DNA of 64,000 bases, taken from positions 1 through 64,000 of the forward strand of contig NW_022985069.1 in the NCBI RefSeq assembly GCF_010015585.1, written 5' to 3'. Positions within the stretch are counted from its first letter, which is position 1; every line of letters begins with the position of its first letter. Below are positions 23,753 to 36,434 of this stretch, in pieces. The notes below the pieces were generated by a model that was given only the letters and a program-made list of their open reading frames with translations, was not told where the DNA came from and did no database searches. Made by a program: the position numbers and the translations under genes. The stretch comes from Eremomyces bilateralis CBS 781.70 (taxonomy: Eukaryota; Ascomycota; Dothideomycetes; Eremomycetales; Eremomycetaceae).

Positions 23753-25859
23753 GGTGGACGCTTAGGAAGCAAAGGTGGCATGAGGATGGCAGATGACAGG
23801 TGCAGGCTTGCAACCAGCATGAGACTATGGTAATTAGGTGCAGGAGCCAGAGACGATGGATGGTTCAAGCAAATAAGTGTAGTGACGGTAGTTGAGGTGT
23901 CGTACAAATCGAGCTTGAGCTCTGAGCCAAAATCGGATGCCGCGAATCCCCAAAGGGTAGCGCACCCCCGCGCACCCCCGCGCACCAAGGGAGTCGTATT
24001 TCAAGCCACAGAATGAGCCACAGAGTGTTATCACGTGATTATACAATTTGGACAGGACGGGCTCGATAAGAGAGGGCAATACCCCGCTGATACCGGTCGA
24101 TCAATATGAAATGGGAAGGGAATTACACGCTCTGAGAAACCCTTGCCAAAAGTCTTGTCAATACCTAACTGCGCAAGTGAAGTCGTCCTGGGAAGGTGCA
24201 GGTTGGCGGGAGAGTTTCGACATCAAGCTTGCGATTAATCATCAGTGGTGATCACGTTTACCTAGCGGGATATTGTTCGATACAAAGGGCGTCAAAATGT
24301 GGGCCCTTAAGGAATTCAGACGGAGAGGGAAAAGAGAAGGAAGGGAGGGAAGGAGGGTATGTATTTATGTACCGTACTAGCACCGGCTGGAGACTCATCG
24401 CCGCGAAGTATAACATTTCATTCCGCAACATTAAGAGAGTCAAGAAAGAACTCTGTATCAAGCCAAGGGTATCTTCGGACTGAACGGTTCATACAATGCC
24501 CTGGTCTAGTAACAAGGGGGGACGTATCTCCGATACCATATCACAACAAATTGTCGACATTAAAGTGGCGCGAAGAGGAGTCTAGTACTATGTACACGAA
24601 AACGGCCATAGGAGAGACTCTTATAAATTCGGAAATACGTAGAATTTATGCTGAGAGCACGTGAGTGATTAGGAGTATATAAAATCAAGCACCTTACAAG
24701 GTCTAACGGAAAACTCGCCCCTTAGGTACCGGACCGGGCAGCGGCGCACTCGTCAACGCGCTGGCCACTGGAACACCCGCTCCGACATATCTCTGTATTA
24801 ACTATAACAAGCGATTGACGAGTATTACGAGACAGCACTCTTCGTGAAGACCCAGGTGTCGAACCTTGCTCTATCTACCCTTCTCCTAGATTCCGAAGGG
24901 GGACGTCCCTTTTGGGGATTTAGCGTGGTTGGGTAGATTCGACACCAGGTATAGGCGTATGCGGATTAGTCATGGATCGAGGCGATGCCTCGGGTAATAG
25001 ATGTTGTTAGACAAGTGAAGGAGCAGCGGCATGATGTTCCTATCATCGAAGGAGGGGCAGATTGTTATCTCCTGAGAGCCGGTATTGTACGCCCGTTCCA
25101 GGAAAAATTGCTGCGACTTCCTCAAACCATCCTGTAATAGAGATACCATCCAGCTTGATAATTTGCATCTCTATCATGATTAATTCATTCAAGCCATATC
25201 GACCACGGCCCGTCGTCCATGATTCAATGAATGAGTTCCAATGGCACACGATCGGTGGGAGCCATGTCTCCTAGAAATCCGGACGCCCCAAGGGCCGACA
25301 CTATTTTTACAGATTATTCGATAAACATGCGTGAAGAAGCGACACGTAGGGCGGGAAGTAAATGGTAGGCGTGAAACAACCCGGGGAAGTTCTTCGCATC
25401 ACTGGCATCTCCAAGCGAAATGGTGAACGAGATGAGGAGACGCCGAGGATAGAGGCTCCGTACGGACATGTCTCGGAGGAGATCGGGCGTCCCGAATGAA
25501 GAAGGCGATCGGCCATCGAAAACAACCAACATTAGACAAGTGTGTAGAGCAATAACGAATCCGAAGAGACGGAACACCCAATCCATCCATCCTCAGTCTC
25601 ACATCGGCCGAACCAGGATCATATTTGAAAAAGTGGACGTCTCTTCATTGATTTAGTTGAATCACCATCGCGACTAAGTAATAGCTAAGTGGAAAACAGA
25701 TTTACCGCTCACGCGCGCTGGAACGATGAACGCGGCGCGGAAGAAGAGAAGGCCGGGCCGAAAATTCATAAACAAGAAGAAGGGGGTATATCGTTCTCTT
25801 CCAAAAAAAGGGATAGATGACTGAGTATATAGCGTGGGTGAGGCGCGAAATGCCCGGGC
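23753..25859. other. Gene-poor 2.1 kb region
   Basis: No gene is supported. A CGCACCCCCG unit is repeated 2.6 times at 23961-23986. Near 24900 a palindromic GGGACGTCCC is flanked by A and T runs. A minus-strand frame at 25314-25586 has a hydrophobic stretch but no recognised family. GA-rich low-complexity sequence occurs at 24310-24360. Confidence 0.45.
23961..23986. repeat. CGCACCCCCG tandem repeat
   Basis: Two full copies and one partial copy of a ten-base C-rich unit in non-coding DNA, probably slippage. Confidence 0.6.
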
Positions 25860-27252
25860 TTATTCGAGGATGTAGTAGATGGTGCCCGAGGCGATCGAGA
25901 CCTGGGAATATCGTCAGTCGCTGCGACAAAAGATCGTCGACGAGACGGGGGATTGCTTACCGTGCAACCCTTTTCATTGCATCCAGTATCACTGCAGTAC
26001 TGTCCGTCTTTGTACTCGCACGTCCCCGACATACCGTCCCCTTCCAGGCGGACGGTATACTTCTGCTTCTCGTTCGTTGTCGGCACATTCTGGAAGATGC
26101 TTATCCACGCACTTCCGTCGCGGAATCCCACCCCAAAGTTCATGGGAGCGTAGTTGCCAGTGTTTCCGCCGGGCTTCCCCCACTGGCAGCCGTCCTCGAC
26201 GGACACGCCGGCGGGATTGGCATAGTACTGGGCGGAGGTCTTGGTGCCCTGCCAATTGTAGAAGTTGTCCGCATCAGGGCATGTCAGTGGTACTTCAGTA
26301 CCAGGCTGAGCATCGACAGGGACCGTTTCGGCCTCGGTACCTAACTTAGGTTAGTGATCATGTTGTGAAAGGCCATCGATGCGGTACGACAGAGCATGTC
26401 AACCAGATGTTGAGGGGATCGTCGGAAACCCATCGGGAATATTTGTGGGACTCCTGAGCATCGGACGTAAAAGTGGACGATGATAACTGATTACTCACCT
26501 GGATAGTCCGTCCTACAAATAGCAACGTTCTTCCCCATCTTGTTCTTTACTTTGACCGATACTTTGTCGGTGCCCTTTCCACATAGTTGCTTCGTCTTGC
26601 TGCTGGTGACCCGAAGTTTTCCGTCCTTGCACAGCAATCCGCCGACACTCTGCCCGGTGGCTCCCTGCATGTCGGGCCACTGAACCTTCTGGTATCCGGG
26701 TTTGCAAGCGTAGCTGCAGTATGCGCCTTCGACGCAGCAGTTCCCATCCTCGCACTGACTCGTGGTCACGGTCATGATGTCGTTGAACCCCGTGGTGCTG
26801 ACTTCGTTCGGCTTCTGCACACCAGTCCAGCCGCCCAAGTTGGTCCACGGAATTTTGACCGCGCCATACTTCTCGGGGAACACGGAGCAGTCCAGCTCTC
26901 CATCCGGGAAGTCAGACGCATCTCCGCCGCCTCCCGATGAAAACGAGCTCTCAGAGACTTGAGGTTTCTCCTGCGCTTTCTGCACGGGCTGAGAAGCGGG
27001 CGCCGGGCTAGGAGAGGGCGTCGGCTCGGGTTTGGCGGCGATCTGCACATCGCCGCCGTCCTCCATGCGGAGGGTGCCGTTCTTGACGCCCCCTTGGGCT
27101 TCGACATCGTCAATTAGGCCTCCGTCGAGCTCATACACCACCACCACGGTGGGGTTGGCACACTCGCGCTTGTGGAATTGGGCATGACCGTGCGGGTGGG
27201 GTTTGGCGACGGCGACGGCCGCCAGCAAGGAGAGAACGGCAGCGGTCTTCAT
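25860..27252 (-). CDS. SUN-family secreted cell-wall protein (GH132-like)
   Basis: Three exons: 26499-27252, 25961-26340 and 25860-25901, giving 391 residues. A signal peptide (MKTAAVLSLLAAVAVA) is followed by a short propeptide ending in a Kex2-like KR before ECANP. A Pro/Ser linker (PTPSPSPAPASQP) leads into the SUN domain, with cysteine-rich landmarks DGNCCVEGAYCSYACKPGYQ and KTKQLCGKG, then VEDGCQWGKPGGNTGNYAP. The chain ends CTVSIASGTIYYILE. SUN proteins (yeast Sim1/Uth1/Nca3/Sun4, Aspergillus Sun1, S. pombe Psu1) act in cell-wall remodelling and septation, and some show beta-1,3-glucan-directed activity. Phases agree at both introns. The promoter side is rich in CT tracts. Confidence 0.92.
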
Positions 27253-29912
27253 TGCGATGGAGTTGCAATTTTATGCGCGAAGTCGGAAAACGCGGTTCTC
27301 TCGGAACGAGTGACGAATCGATCGATTATTAGAGCTTCCAATACTTTTGCGACGTGGTCGAATTATTCGCGCGATGCGAGCGAGCGGCAGCGGAGGCCGA
27401 GGCGGAGGGAGGGTGCTGGGATAAGATATTCCAAAGAGTGAATGGGAGTACTAGACCCCGATAGTTGGTGGAATATATAGCCAAAGGAAAGGGAGGTGAA
27501 TGCGACGGAGATGTGAAATCGTTTATGCCATGCAGCGGAGCATTAAGGAGTGAATGTGGTGAAGCGTGAAAGGGAGAGAATGGAGGAGGGATGACAAGCT
27601 CGTGAGAGACTGAGGGAAACGGTGAGAGGAGGAATGGTCGTATGGGCAAATGGCGCATTCTGACTGCCGTGGCGGACTGGTAGGAACGAGCGAGGAACAG
27701 AGCGAAGGAAGCCAAGACAGGCAAGCACAATTGCACAATTGAACCAATCAGCCAACAATGTAGCAACAACCAACCCAATGAAGCATCGCTGCCCGGCCCG
27801 TGCAGCCAGTCTAACTCTCAGCTGTCGTGTAACCGGCAGGCGCAATGAGACTTGGATTCTGGCCAAGCAAGCACTGATGTACGACAGTTTCCACTCCTTC
27901 CACTCCTTCAAGTGCTGCAGGGGTTGGGTAGGGGTTGTCATGGAAAAGAGAGCCGCCAGTTAACATCCATAGCATATGGTTGGCCGACGCTATTCCGTAC
28001 CTGCACTAGGCAGTCGGGCCAAGCCGCCATCCCAAGCCAGAAAGCTTTCAATCTTTCACTCCGGAAATTGGCTTGTCAATATTTGCGAATCACCTCAATT
28101 TACCCATACGATCTCTCCGGTCACTGGTAAGACTGAAGGATGGGTTGGAACTTGGAGTGCGCGAACTAAGCCGTCTATTAGCGGTTTCGGTCACTCGTCA
28201 CTCGTCACCCCATCTTGATCTTCATCCGTTGGAAATTGGAGATTGGAATTCGGCAATGCAGAAGTCCAGACCCGACCGAACTTCTGATCAACACTCCCCT
28301 CCCCAGATCAAAATCCATGCTCAACTGTCACTCACTGCTCCACACATCACTAGATCAGCGAACAACTATCCTAACAAGGGAAATGATGACCACCGCCTTA
28401 ACTCTAAAAGCTTTGCACTAGCATTCAATGGTCTTGAAATATCACGAACTGGAGAAATTACCATCGTCAAAGACTCAGGATTGAAGGGACAAGAACCTCT
28501 CCTGCCGTCAACCAATTTAACATTTCTACCAGTGGACGATCCCATCCGAGTTTAGAACCCAACCAATGCCTTTGTTATGTTCCGAACCATTATGCCTCAA
28601 TCGCCGTTGACTGTTTCTTCTCTTGAGCTCCTGTCCAATGGAGGCATTCTGATCCTGAATCCTGAATTATTGGGACCGCTGGCGCCGAATTGACGCAGGC
28701 GGCAAAGACGTAGGAGCGCCGAGTTTTTGCCTTTGGACGTCTGGATCGTATCATGAGTTATACTTGCAACTTGAACGAGGCATGTGGCTTTGTTTTGTTG
28801 TGGTGATTCTGGGCTCTGGCGAATATGTAAAACATCCAGCTGGACTGCTGGTGGTATTCCTCAATCTCGCTTGTCCGCGTGTTTTGACCAATCGGCCAGG
28901 AGAAACATCTCTGGCCAGTGGCCAAGCACTACTCCGTACAATTACTCTACCTGATGGGTTGGCGTGAGGCGTTTGAGCAATTTCAATTTGGGTGAATTTA
29001 ATGCCGGAAATCGGAATCCCATCGTTTCGATATTCCGGAAAATTGGCTCTCGATCGTGAGGCTCGGCTTAGGGGGGTGGAGATTTTGGGGATCTTGATCT
29101 CGAGCCAGTTGAGTCGAATATTGCTTGTTCTGGGACCCGGACTCCTTTAAGTCACATCTCCTGTAGCTTCGTCTGGACGTTGACTGAAGAGTGGCGATGA
29201 TTTCTCACGTCGGTTCAAAACAACCGTAGCTCTACCCAGCAATAGCTTCTATTTTATATCCGACAGGAGACATTGGTCGGATCATCACTTGGTCCATCTT
29301 TCGTGATATCAATGCCAACCTGCTCGAGGACATAGCTGCCTTGAGATTGGTCCGGTCCATGCCTCCATGAGTCCATGGTGATTTTCCGACTACCCTACGT
29401 ACAAACATACATATCTCCGACGGTGAGCTAACGACGGTCGAACAATTCAATGTGGTATGTAACACGAATTGATGTCTGTTAGTGTGCATGCAAATGCACC
29501 GTTGTACCGTACCTATCTTATCTTGACCAGTTGTGGAGCACGAGACGGACATCGTCGTCATCAAGCTGTGCGCCATGTACGACCTTGCCAAAGCATTGGG
29601 ACAACGGTTTCAGCCGTGTGTCACTCGATGGTGCTTACATATGTATTTGCCTTGGGTTGGATTGGATGTCGTCGAAGGGAGGGGCAGCAATCAGTGTACA
29701 AGTAGAGAAAGATGTTAAATTCTTCGAGCTTTGGGATTCATCTTTCAGTAGTAAGTCTAATAAACGTCTGTTTTTACACCAATTGTACACGTGAATACAA
29801 GGACATTGCGCCTTGCTATACAACTAGTCCTCTATAATATGTCTGTATATCGTATGCACCAAGACGACACCATCCCTCCGCCAACCGATCAGAAATGTAA
29901 ACCCCCAAGTCA
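27253..29912. other. Gene-poor 2.66 kb region
   Basis: Promoter side of the SUN gene (27253-27600, purine/pyrimidine-biased) followed by about 2 kb without a supported gene. Several frames over 90 codons occur (for example 27329-27778 minus and 28073-28555 plus), but they have skewed composition and no motif. A frame near 29530-29700 has some protein-like character but no recognised family. Confidence 0.45.
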
Positions 29913-31394
29913 TCACACCTGCAATTCCTGGACCGGCTTCCCAAACACCCTCGGATACCGATGCTTCAATCGGTCCCAAACCGACATCTCTTGAGGTTGT
30001 GCTTGCTGCATCTTGATCGCTGCCGGGGCCCTCGCCGGCTCCAACAATGTCGGGCTCTCACCCCTCAACCTCTGCCTCTGCCCCTCCAGGCTTCCTTCTG
30101 CCAGCACCTGATTTAATCGCTCTTGGATCTCCTCGAGGCTAGGCGCCGGTGGGTCCCTCGGATCCGGCGCCACGAACCCCACGGCGACCGCCCGCTCGCC
30201 CCAGTTCTTCGTCGGCGCCTCCTCCGTCTCCCCCTCGATAGTATGCTCCCTCGCCACGTCCTGGAACACCTCGGGGAACGCCCGGACCAGCGCCGAATCC
30301 ACCCGCCACTGTACCCGCGACATCTCGCTATGCTCCACCGCCTCCGGCCAGTCGGGCGCGTACTCGTTATCTGGGAAGTTGTACCACTGGAGATGCACGC
30401 CTTCCATCGTGAACTCGGACGGCTGTTTGCCCAACATCAGGTTCCGCCTATGTCCGTGCTTCGGCAGCGGGAGCTTGCCTGCCCGATAGAGCTCGGCCCG
30501 TTGGTCTTCTTCCGCATCGCGCGCAGCCTGCTCCTCCGGGGTAGGCGGCGGAGGGGAGGGGCCATCGCCGTTGGGACCGTATGTCTGAACAGCAAGGCGC
30601 ATGCGCCGGTCGCGGATCTGAAGATTCCAGATGCGTTTTCCGAGCTTCGTGCGCTGCTCGCGGGTTTCTTGGGTCTGCTCTTCCAGTCCCTTTAATTCCA
30701 GGAGTTCCGCTCGTGCGGACTTGATTTTCTCCTTAATTAACTCGAGCTCCTCCGGCGTCGCCAGCCTCGCGAGCTCTCGGTCTCGAGCTTCGTCTTCCGC
30801 AGCCTTTTCGGCCGCTTTGGCTTCTAGCGTCTGTGCCTTCTCTTGCTGTCGTTCGCCCGCTTCTTCTTGTAATCGTAGCACCTTGGCCACGTCCGCAACC
30901 GAGTTCGCCTTCTGATCCATCAAGTGTCGCGCAATTCCCCTCTGGTCGGGTAAAAACTGGTGCTTGGGCATGTCGAGGCGTTTCGCGTCTTCTCTTGTGA
31001 AAAGTTCTTTCCAATGCAGTTCTCGGAGCTTCCGGAGTTCTCGGAGCTTTTTGAAGGCATCGAGGCCTTGTCGACCGGTGGGAAAACATAATGTGACGAG
31101 TGGCACCCAATTATCTTTTCTTATGGCCGCCGGTTTCGACTTCTTTCCGACAAAGGGGATCTGTCGCAGCATCGCACTGCCCTGGTAGAGGTGAGTCGGG
31201 AATCTCAGTCCAAGGTTGGGCATGCTTCATACCTTCATCTGCTGTTGTAGGGAGTACACCACCTGCTTCGTCATAATATGGGTATAAGCAAATACATATC
31301 TGCCATTCTCGACGCGTGTCGCATCCTTTGTCCCCAAAGGGATGAACTTCTGTCGGATGACCCTCTTCATCTTCTGTCGGATGACCTTCGTCAT
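29913..31394 (-). CDS. Mitochondrial large-subunit ribosomal protein mL67 (Mhr1)
   Basis: Two exons in the preferred model, 31233-31394 and 29913-31181, about 476 residues. Exon 1 ends with the family's NGRYVFAYTHIMTKQVVYSL, and splicing joins QQQMK to GSAMLRQIPFVGKKSKPA, matching LRQxxxxGKKxxPAxLRKD in mL67/Mhr1. The intron is 51 bases. A long charged, probably coiled-coil, stretch follows (residues ~150-260, rich in E, K, R and A). mL67 sits in the fungal mitochondrial large subunit; in yeast Mhr1 is also linked to mtDNA recombination. The start at 31394 is uncertain: the frame is closed by a stop about 20 codons upstream, and the usual longer N-terminus may lie in an unseen exon. Exon 1 contains a 24-base tandem duplication repeating VIRQK. 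Confidence 0.82.
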
Positions 31395-31948
31395 CTTTGT
31401 AGCCCTCCGGACGTTATCTTCCTGCTTGAATTGGAATCATTGGCCTTGGCCCAAAGCGCGATGAGGTCCGCAAAACAGGAATGGATACAATGAACGTATT
31501 GGCTTGGTTGCAATGAATGGTGAGCCTCGATGTCTGATCAACTCAACTGCTGGATTGATTCAAGAAAATGTGTGAGCTACACACGGCAACTTCCGGAGCA
31601 CTTGGAAAATTATGGGTCCATATCAATAGCACCACGTGACCGGATTCCACGCGTTGAGCTTGGGATGCGAAGCACATGCTGACGCTTGCTGTAACAAGAA
31701 GCTCCAAGTACAAGACACCACGTCAACCACCTATTATGTTTACCGGTAGCTACGGGTCACTGTGAATGTTCTCTATGTGCAAGGCATGATCGCTGCAGCG
31801 ATGCGTTTGCCGTTTAAAAATGCCGTCGCAGAAGTCTCGTTTCTCCATCTCGACCTCCTATGCGCATCGTCCTCTACATTCCAGGAGACGGAGAGTGACC
31901 GGGACCGTTTGACGCGAAGAGTAAAACCTTACCTAAAATCCTCAAAAT
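31395..31948. other. Divergent region, mL67 / Vps38-like gene
   Basis: Holds the promoters of two divergent genes and possibly a missing first exon of mL67. No further gene is supported. Confidence 0.4.
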
Positions 31949-34067
31949 ATGGCGCCTGAGTCGGACCAACAAGAAGTTGCAGACGAGCCCAATGGACGCC
32001 GTCGTGAGCGACCATGGTTGTTACCATATGTAAGACCGGAAACAAATCTTGGCCGAAGATCAAGAGCTGCGCTCATTACAGATATTATAGAACCGCCGCT
32101 TACGAAATCTTAATGGAATAACCTTGAGGAATGTAACCTTGCATCCGAAGTCCGTCAAACGATCCCGCCGCAAAACCATCGACGATGACGCTTTACCGTA
32201 CGCCCTCAAGACACCAGGGAAGATCGTATTGCATCGTGATTCTAGGGGGTGGGATAAAGGGGTGGAGCGCTCTCGGTCAAGTAGCGATTTGAAAGCCGCT
32301 GCCAAGGACTCTTTCCGAGAAACACAAACGGTTAAAGAGAATGGGCTGCTAGAACAGGAACCTGTGGTACAAGACAGTGGCCTAGTCAATGGAACGCATG
32401 AACTAGGTAAAAACCGTAGTAAAGAGGGTGGAAACGTTCCTGAAGATAGGCATGGATCCGTACCGAACGGTCTACCGCATACGCCACAAACATCAGCAAA
32501 GGCTCGCTCCAGCAGTCAAGATCAGGATATGGCCCCGTTACGGAAGACATCGTCGAAACTGAGGAGAAGAAGTACGATAGAGCAGTGGTATGAGAATGCG
32601 CCAGCCAGACAGAACCGATGGTTCGAAGCGGTGCATTCTCATCTCCTCGACGTATTCTTTTCCCTCCATATTTCTGACGACCCGGAGCCAGTCTACGTCA
32701 GCGAAATTGTCAAGGATACAATGAATCCCAACTTTCGCCATTTCGATCTGTCCAACTGTGCTCCATCTATCAGTCGGAAAGACGGCATTGTTGTCAAAGT
32801 CTGGACAAAAGGATATGGAGGCAGTTCTTTTAGGCACCTCGTCGAATTGACTGCCGACCTTCGCGCCCTGCAATTCATTGGAAGGGACCTAGCGCATTTC
32901 CACCACCCGTTTCCCGACAACTGTGTTATATTTCATCTTAGCGACGGTATATATACCTCTTTTACAGACATCCCGATGTCCGAAACCTTTCAATCCTTTG
33001 CACCAGGACCATGGGGCCGACCCGGCGATTCCCGCCCCCCCGAACCGGTTTCTTCATACGACCAACTGATGCGACTGGGGACGTTGGATCAGTGCCTACA
33101 GGATATGCTGAACAGTCGCGCCCGCTTTAAATCACGGCTCGACGAGTTTCTTGTCGAAACTCGACCGGAAACTGAAGCGGTTACACTCCTTCCTTCCGCG
33201 AAGCAGCACGCTGCCGAGGTGGAGAAGGCCATTGACCAACAAACAAAACGGAACGCAGCCAGGAAAAAACAAACTATTGAGCTCCAGGATTCGTTATCAA
33301 GTCGCCGTCAACTGATGGCTGCTGGACGAGCAGCGATGGACAAATCGTTATCGGAAATGGAGGCAGCAGAGCCAGAGACGATTGCTGTGACGAACGCAAC
33401 TTCAGGAGTGCAAATCGAAACCCAAGCCCATCGACGTCGCGTCTGTACAGACCTTGAAGTAATCTACCCCATCGAACCCACTCCCGGCAAGAGCCTTTCG
33501 TTTACCATTCGTGGGCTGGCACTCCCGGATGCGCACGAAGCTGTCGACATGGCCGAATCCGACTCCGAACGCGAGAAATTGGGTGCCGCGCTGGGGTTTG
33601 TGGCACAGATGCTGAAAATGCTGGCAGCGTACATGGGATGGCCGCTCCCGTACCCGATCGAACCGCAAGGCTCGACGTCGTGGATCGAAGACCCTATCTC
33701 CGTGATGCCTGGCGACGCTGGCTCCTCCGCGACGGCATCCGCGACAAGCGCGTCTGCTAGCTCGGGGAGCAAGAAGAATCGGAGATATCCCCTGTTTGTC
33801 AAAGGGGTTCCCAAGTTCCGGGCGGAATACGCATTCTTCTTGCTGAACAAGGATATCGAGATCCTGGCTCAGCATATGGGACTGAGGCTGTTAGACATCA
33901 GGCAAACATTACCGAATCTGAAATACATCCTCTTCGTCGCCACTGCTGGAGAGGGAGAGTTGCCTGAAAGGAAGAAGGGGGGTGTTCGGGGACTTGGGAC
34001 GGCCTTGAAGGCATCGTCAGCTGTTTCTGGTGGAGGAAGATCTCGGATAGCCGGTACCAAGAGGTGA
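31949..34067 (+). CDS. Vps38/UVRAG/Atg14-like PI3-kinase complex subunit
   Basis: Two exons, 31949-32029 and 32091-34067, giving 685 residues. Joining them gives RPWLLPYNRRLRNLNGITLRNVTL, typical of the family N-terminus. A disordered serine-rich part (~residues 60-190) precedes a C2-like region (FFSLHISDDPEPVYVSEIV.., PNFRHFD). A predicted coiled coil follows around AAEVEKAIDQQTKRNAARKK. The conserved C-terminal Atg14/UVRAG half starts near DLEVIYPIEPTPGKSLSF and contains LGAALGFVAQMLKMLAAYMG. In fungi this class binds Vps34-Vps15-Atg6 (complex II for Vps38) and directs endosomal sorting and vacuolar trafficking. Because the C2-like part and BARA-like end are both present, Vps38/UVRAG is preferred over Atg14, but the two are hard to separate by eye. 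Confidence 0.82.
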
Positions 34068-34829
34068 AAAGTGGAAGGGTATTTGGAACTTCTATGCCAT
34101 GCGCCTTTGCCTTTGCGCGCGATAGAAAGACATGGACTATTTGCTACGGGTTTGGTCGAAATGATACCCAAGATTTACGGTTCATTGGTTCATTAGCACG
34201 GGTTTAGCCGGCTCAGTTCAGATCATAACTAGCCGCATAACAGGTGGTAAATACAACTACCTATTATCCAATGCGACGGCTGATACTCCGATCGTGACGT
34301 CGGATCTCAACTTCGAGACCTGAATCCAGCTAGGATACACATCCATCCCGTTTCGATGAGCTCCGCAAGGATGCACGGTTACGCCCCCGACGCGTGAGAT
34401 TGGCGACCACCCCGGGATATGACGTCACCCGCCAACGATCTCTAGGGTCTCGATATCACCCTGATACTGTGATGTATGAAATGCAGCACCGATTGGATCT
34501 CCATGCCAATTCGGCCGCTCGAAAGCCAAGTTATAGGAGTTGCAATTCGGGGGGCGTGAATATTGCGGGCCATCAGGGCCTGGAAACCAGGAATTGGAGG
34601 AGCATCCCTCCGAACGACATCATCGCCCCCTCTATTGATTTCGAACCCTGAAAGGCTTATGGTATATTGAGACCGCAGTGTTGGACTTGGTCGAAGATTG
34701 TCTATTAAAACAGCAAATACTTCGATTTTCCTCTATCAGAATCATCAACTTCCAATGAAACCTACCCCGCGTTCCATACGAATATCGGCTACACAACATT
34801 GAAACGACATATCAGAATAGCTATCGACC
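34068..34829. other. Intergenic, no gene seen
   Basis: About 760 bases between two same-strand genes. It contains the promoter of the low-complexity protein gene; no frame or RNA gene is supported. Confidence 0.5.
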
Positions 34830-35992
34830 ATGGAGACCCTATCCAATGTAGCGTCCAACGTCTCGACGTCGGCTCAGAAAATTCTCTGGGGCGAACAGGC
34901 GGGACAGCAGCAGAACGAGACTGGTGGAATAGAACCTCTGTCCGGTGAGAAGGGTCGCGGTACGCTCGATTCACCGTTCGACAAAGGCAACGAAGGTATG
35001 TATTCTTACCTTTTATTCTTACCTTTATGATCCCGACATATACCTGATCCGCTGCACCATTCTGGGTTGCTATTGAATAGAAACTAACAGACCCATCAGA
35101 TCCATCCGAAGTCGGTCCCAGCGCCGCGAGTGCCTCCAGTGCCTCCAGTTTTCCGAGTGCTTCCAGCACTTCCAGCGTCTACAGTGCCGTGAGTGATCCT
35201 AGTGCCTCCAGTTCTCAGAGTGCCTTTATGGCTCCGGGTACCACTGGAATTTCAACGGCTCCTGGCGATTTGACGGCTCCGGGCGCTTCGACGGGTGCTA
35301 AGACTCCGACGGGTCCTAAGGCTCCGAGAGCTGCTGAGGCCCCGACGGCTGCTGCGGCTTCGGCTACTACTGATGCTCCGACCGCTCCCAGTGCTCCCAG
35401 TGCTCCCGCCGCATCATCCAACCCGAGCACCAGTGCAACCGCCGGCGCCGGCCACGAAGTCGGTTCCGCAGACCCCAGCACCGCGCAGAAGCCCACACAG
35501 AAGCACCAAGGCGCCGACCGACCGACCGAAGAACCATCGGGCGAGGATGCGAACCCCGAACAGATCATGGCGAAGCGTGGCCCTAATGACCATTCAGGGG
35601 AACCGATGCGGACGCACGACGGCACGGAGCACAGAGATGAGAGAGAGGGCGAGACGAACACGACGAAGAACGAGAATGAGGGAACGGGCCAGCAGCACGT
35701 TAAGACCACGGGGCTCGCGGCGGAAGGCGGGGATTTCGATGCGACGATGCCCGGAGCGGGGACGGAAGCGAGTCGTAAGTTCTATTGAACCCGTGAAAGC
35801 TCCCCTCGCGATAGTGATATCTGACACGTTAATAATATAGGTATCAAGAATAAAAAGGGTATCAGCGAGGGTGTCACAGGCCAGACCGATCTCACTGCGC
35901 CATCGGACTCCCATAAGGGCGCGGGCGGATCGGGATCGCCTATGAAGCGGAGCGACAGGCTTCGGGAGAAGCTACATATCCATAAACACTGA
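34830..35992 (+). CDS. Low-complexity conserved fungal protein with GGDFDAxxPGAG motif
   Basis: Three exons: 34830-34995, 35091-35774 and 35841-35992, giving 333 residues. The conserved N-terminus METLSNVASN..KILWGE and EPLSGEKGRGT..PFDKGN is followed by a long Ala/Ser/Thr/Pro-rich stretch with repeated SAS, TAPGA and APSAPSAP units. The C-terminal landmark is GTGQQHVKTTGLAAEGGDFD, then ATMPGAG, ending in RLREKLHIHKH. These ends match a widespread Pezizomycotina family of hydrophilic unstructured proteins of unknown function. The middle appears expanded by repeat slippage compared with relatives. No signal peptide or membrane segment is visible. Exon phases (1, 1) close correctly. Confidence 0.8.
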
Positions 35993-36434
35993 AGTAGTGG
36001 TTCTGCTACACGGATTGCTGGGTCGGCACTGAGAGATCGACGTACAGCATTTCATTCACCCAGGGCAAGCTCACTTCAAGAGCCGCCAATCTGATGATAT
36101 CCCCCACGAACCCCTTGGTTTGGGTTTCGCGTTATAGCAATATCTAATTTCTTGAATCTTCTTCCATGCGACGATGCCTCTGAAACGGAGGGCAACATGC
36201 AACCCGTTGATAGATATCGCGCGGCTCAAGTCTTGATCTTGGACCATTTGGTCTCCAGCCCTTCTTTCAGATTGTAAGAACGCTATAACTGTGATCCAAT
36301 GCGTTCTGCACCGACTACATCATGCGCTCCCGGAGGCCGTTCCGTGACTCTGGGTACCGTCAATCCCCTTCCGAGAATAGCTCTCCTCAGCCAGTATCGG
36401 AGCTCCGATTCCGCAACCCACCCCCTCCAACATT
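35993..36434. other. Convergent intergenic region
   Basis: Lies between the 3' ends of the low-complexity protein gene and Pcc1. No gene is seen. Confidence 0.5.

Noticed and set aside
25314-25586. Minus frame with a hydrophobic stretch (VFRLFGFVIALHTCLMLVVF)
   Set aside because: Looks like a membrane segment, but nothing else supports a gene and overlapping frames are equally open.
27329-27778. 149-codon minus frame upstream of the SUN gene
   Set aside because: Ser/Leu/Pro-rich translation of a CT-rich promoter tract, not protein-like.
28073-28555. 160-codon plus frame
   Set aside because: No conserved motif, splice pattern or plausible start context; likely chance.
29469-29718. Overlapping plus frames with some protein-like text (ETDIVVIKLCAMYDLAKALG)
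   Set aside because: No family recognised, no start or splice support; the opposite strand is equally open.
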